Positions 63,211-64,000 of a DNA stretch of 64,000 nucleotides are shown here, piece after piece; the stretch's first letter is position 1; each line of letters opens with the position of its first letter. The DNA comes from Sycobia sp. Sy_11 (Eukaryota; Arthropoda; Insecta; Hymenoptera; Epichrysomallidae): the NCBI GenBank assembly GCA_018907035.1, contig JACCIC010000002.1, positions 7,435,001 through 7,499,000 on the forward strand, written 5' to 3'. A model generated the notes under the pieces. That model searched no databases. It had not been told where the DNA came from and saw nothing but the letters and a program-made list of their open reading frames with translations. The position numbers were made by a program, and so were the translations under genes.

Positions 63211-63593
63211 TTCGTTTTTCTTCGGCGATCAGTTCTATGGAAGAGACCGCGAAAGGCCACTGTTTTACAACGGTTTCGCTCTATCTCCCTGCATTTATCC
63301 TCCTAATTCAGCTACTTACATCGTTTATTTTAATACAGCGTGCAGCTGTAAGTTTCTATACATTAACATTAAAAAAAGAAAAAAAAGAAGAAGAAAACAA
63401 AAGAGAGCATACGATGCTCGTCGCCGTACAATTTCAAAAAATTATTAACTAGCCTAATACAAGATTGAGGAAAAGAGTATCGTTTTTTTTGTTCGTCTCA
63501 AGTGTTTAATTATGTTACAAGGCGAAGTGTTTTTTGTTTGTTTGTTTATATTAATTATCATTGAATAACATTATTATTATTTACCACAATAAG

Positions 63594-63633
<40 letters not shown>

Positions 63634-63635
63634 CT
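63594..63635. repeat. (AT)n microsatellite with GCGA/TCGC flanks
   Basis: The tract is bounded by GCGATAT and ATATCGC, making one perfect palindrome. Confidence 0.9.
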
Positions 63636-63731
63636 CGCCATCACATACTACGAAATATCCCTTGAATTTATCAACAATTTTTCGTTCGTACAATAATTAT
63701 TCAATTGTTTGAATGTTTCCATTATTTAATT

Positions 63732-63734
<3 letters not shown>

Positions 63735-63782
<48 letters not shown>
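63735..63782. repeat. (AT)n microsatellite
   Basis: About 46 bases of AT repeat. Confidence 0.9.
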
Positions 63783-63785
<3 letters not shown>

Positions 63786-64000
63786 TCCCTTCCTTGTTAC
63801 ATTCTTCTTTACATTATCTAGGCGACGTGTAATCTGCGACGTTCACTGATATATATCTATATTCCTTAACTATTCTTGGCACTCGGTACCTCTGATTCGC
63901 TCGATTTTGTGTGTCTGTGGGCCTTATCGCAGCTGCAAAATCAAAGAAAACAAAAACAGACGATCACAATTCCATTCGATATGTGAGTATCTCTTTTAAT

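Larger units (their letters stand above)
52909..64000 (+). other. Geneless stretch after the channel stop: 3'UTR and downstream sequence
   Basis: The first few hundred bases must be the 3'UTR of the channel gene. No clear 3' end could be fixed. The rest to the window end holds no recognised coding exon on either strand. It is pyrimidine-rich on the + strand, with many CT and AT microsatellites and C-runs (55169, 56223, 60307, 60582). A CpG-rich block lies at about 58780-59090 and a C/T-rich one at 55900-56300. It could be a very long 3'UTR, an intron or flank of a gene beyond the window, or plain intergenic DNA. Confidence 0.5.

Overview
This is an insect nuclear genome window, probably hymenopteran and possibly an ant. 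The insect assignment rests on a seven-exon gene on the + strand for a Cys-loop anion channel subunit of the insect CG12344 (glycine receptor-like) type, and on the mix of R1, BEL/Pao, Gypsy and I/Jockey-type retrotransposon relics and mariner. The order and species are inference.

The left half (about 1-33 kb) is AT-rich and full of repeats. It holds a tandem set of four related loci, all on the - strand, for very small secreted peptides with the 8-cysteine CSab spacing of drosomycin-type defensins: two intact 8-Cys genes (2940-3128 and 12430-12615), one 6-Cys variant that lost exactly the first and last cysteines (26979-27155), and one dead copy (22012-22690) that carries a mariner fragment and lacks the promoter block of its sister. 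The two intact genes show the same layout: TATA box, short untranslated first exon, 5'UTR intron, conserved acceptor, single coding exon. Around them lie a BEL/Pao pol end, an R1-type non-LTR element with an ATGA-coupled ORF1/ORF2, a decayed Gypsy RT, a decayed RT plus RNase H non-LTR element, a ubiquitin-protease-like relic and three long foldback repeats.

The right half (about 33-64 kb) is dominated by the channel gene (coding 35584-52908, 418 residues) with a CpG-rich presumed promoter at about 34.4-35.25 kb, a 6.8-kb first coding intron and long later introns. It is very dense in (AT)n and (CT)n microsatellites. Every long CT/GA tract has CT on the + strand, the sense strand of the channel gene, including those in the geneless 53-64 kb.

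I see no CRISPR array, rRNA or convincing tRNA gene. The strongest biology is the small-peptide family: loss of both partners of one disulfide in one paralog, and transposon-mediated death of another.
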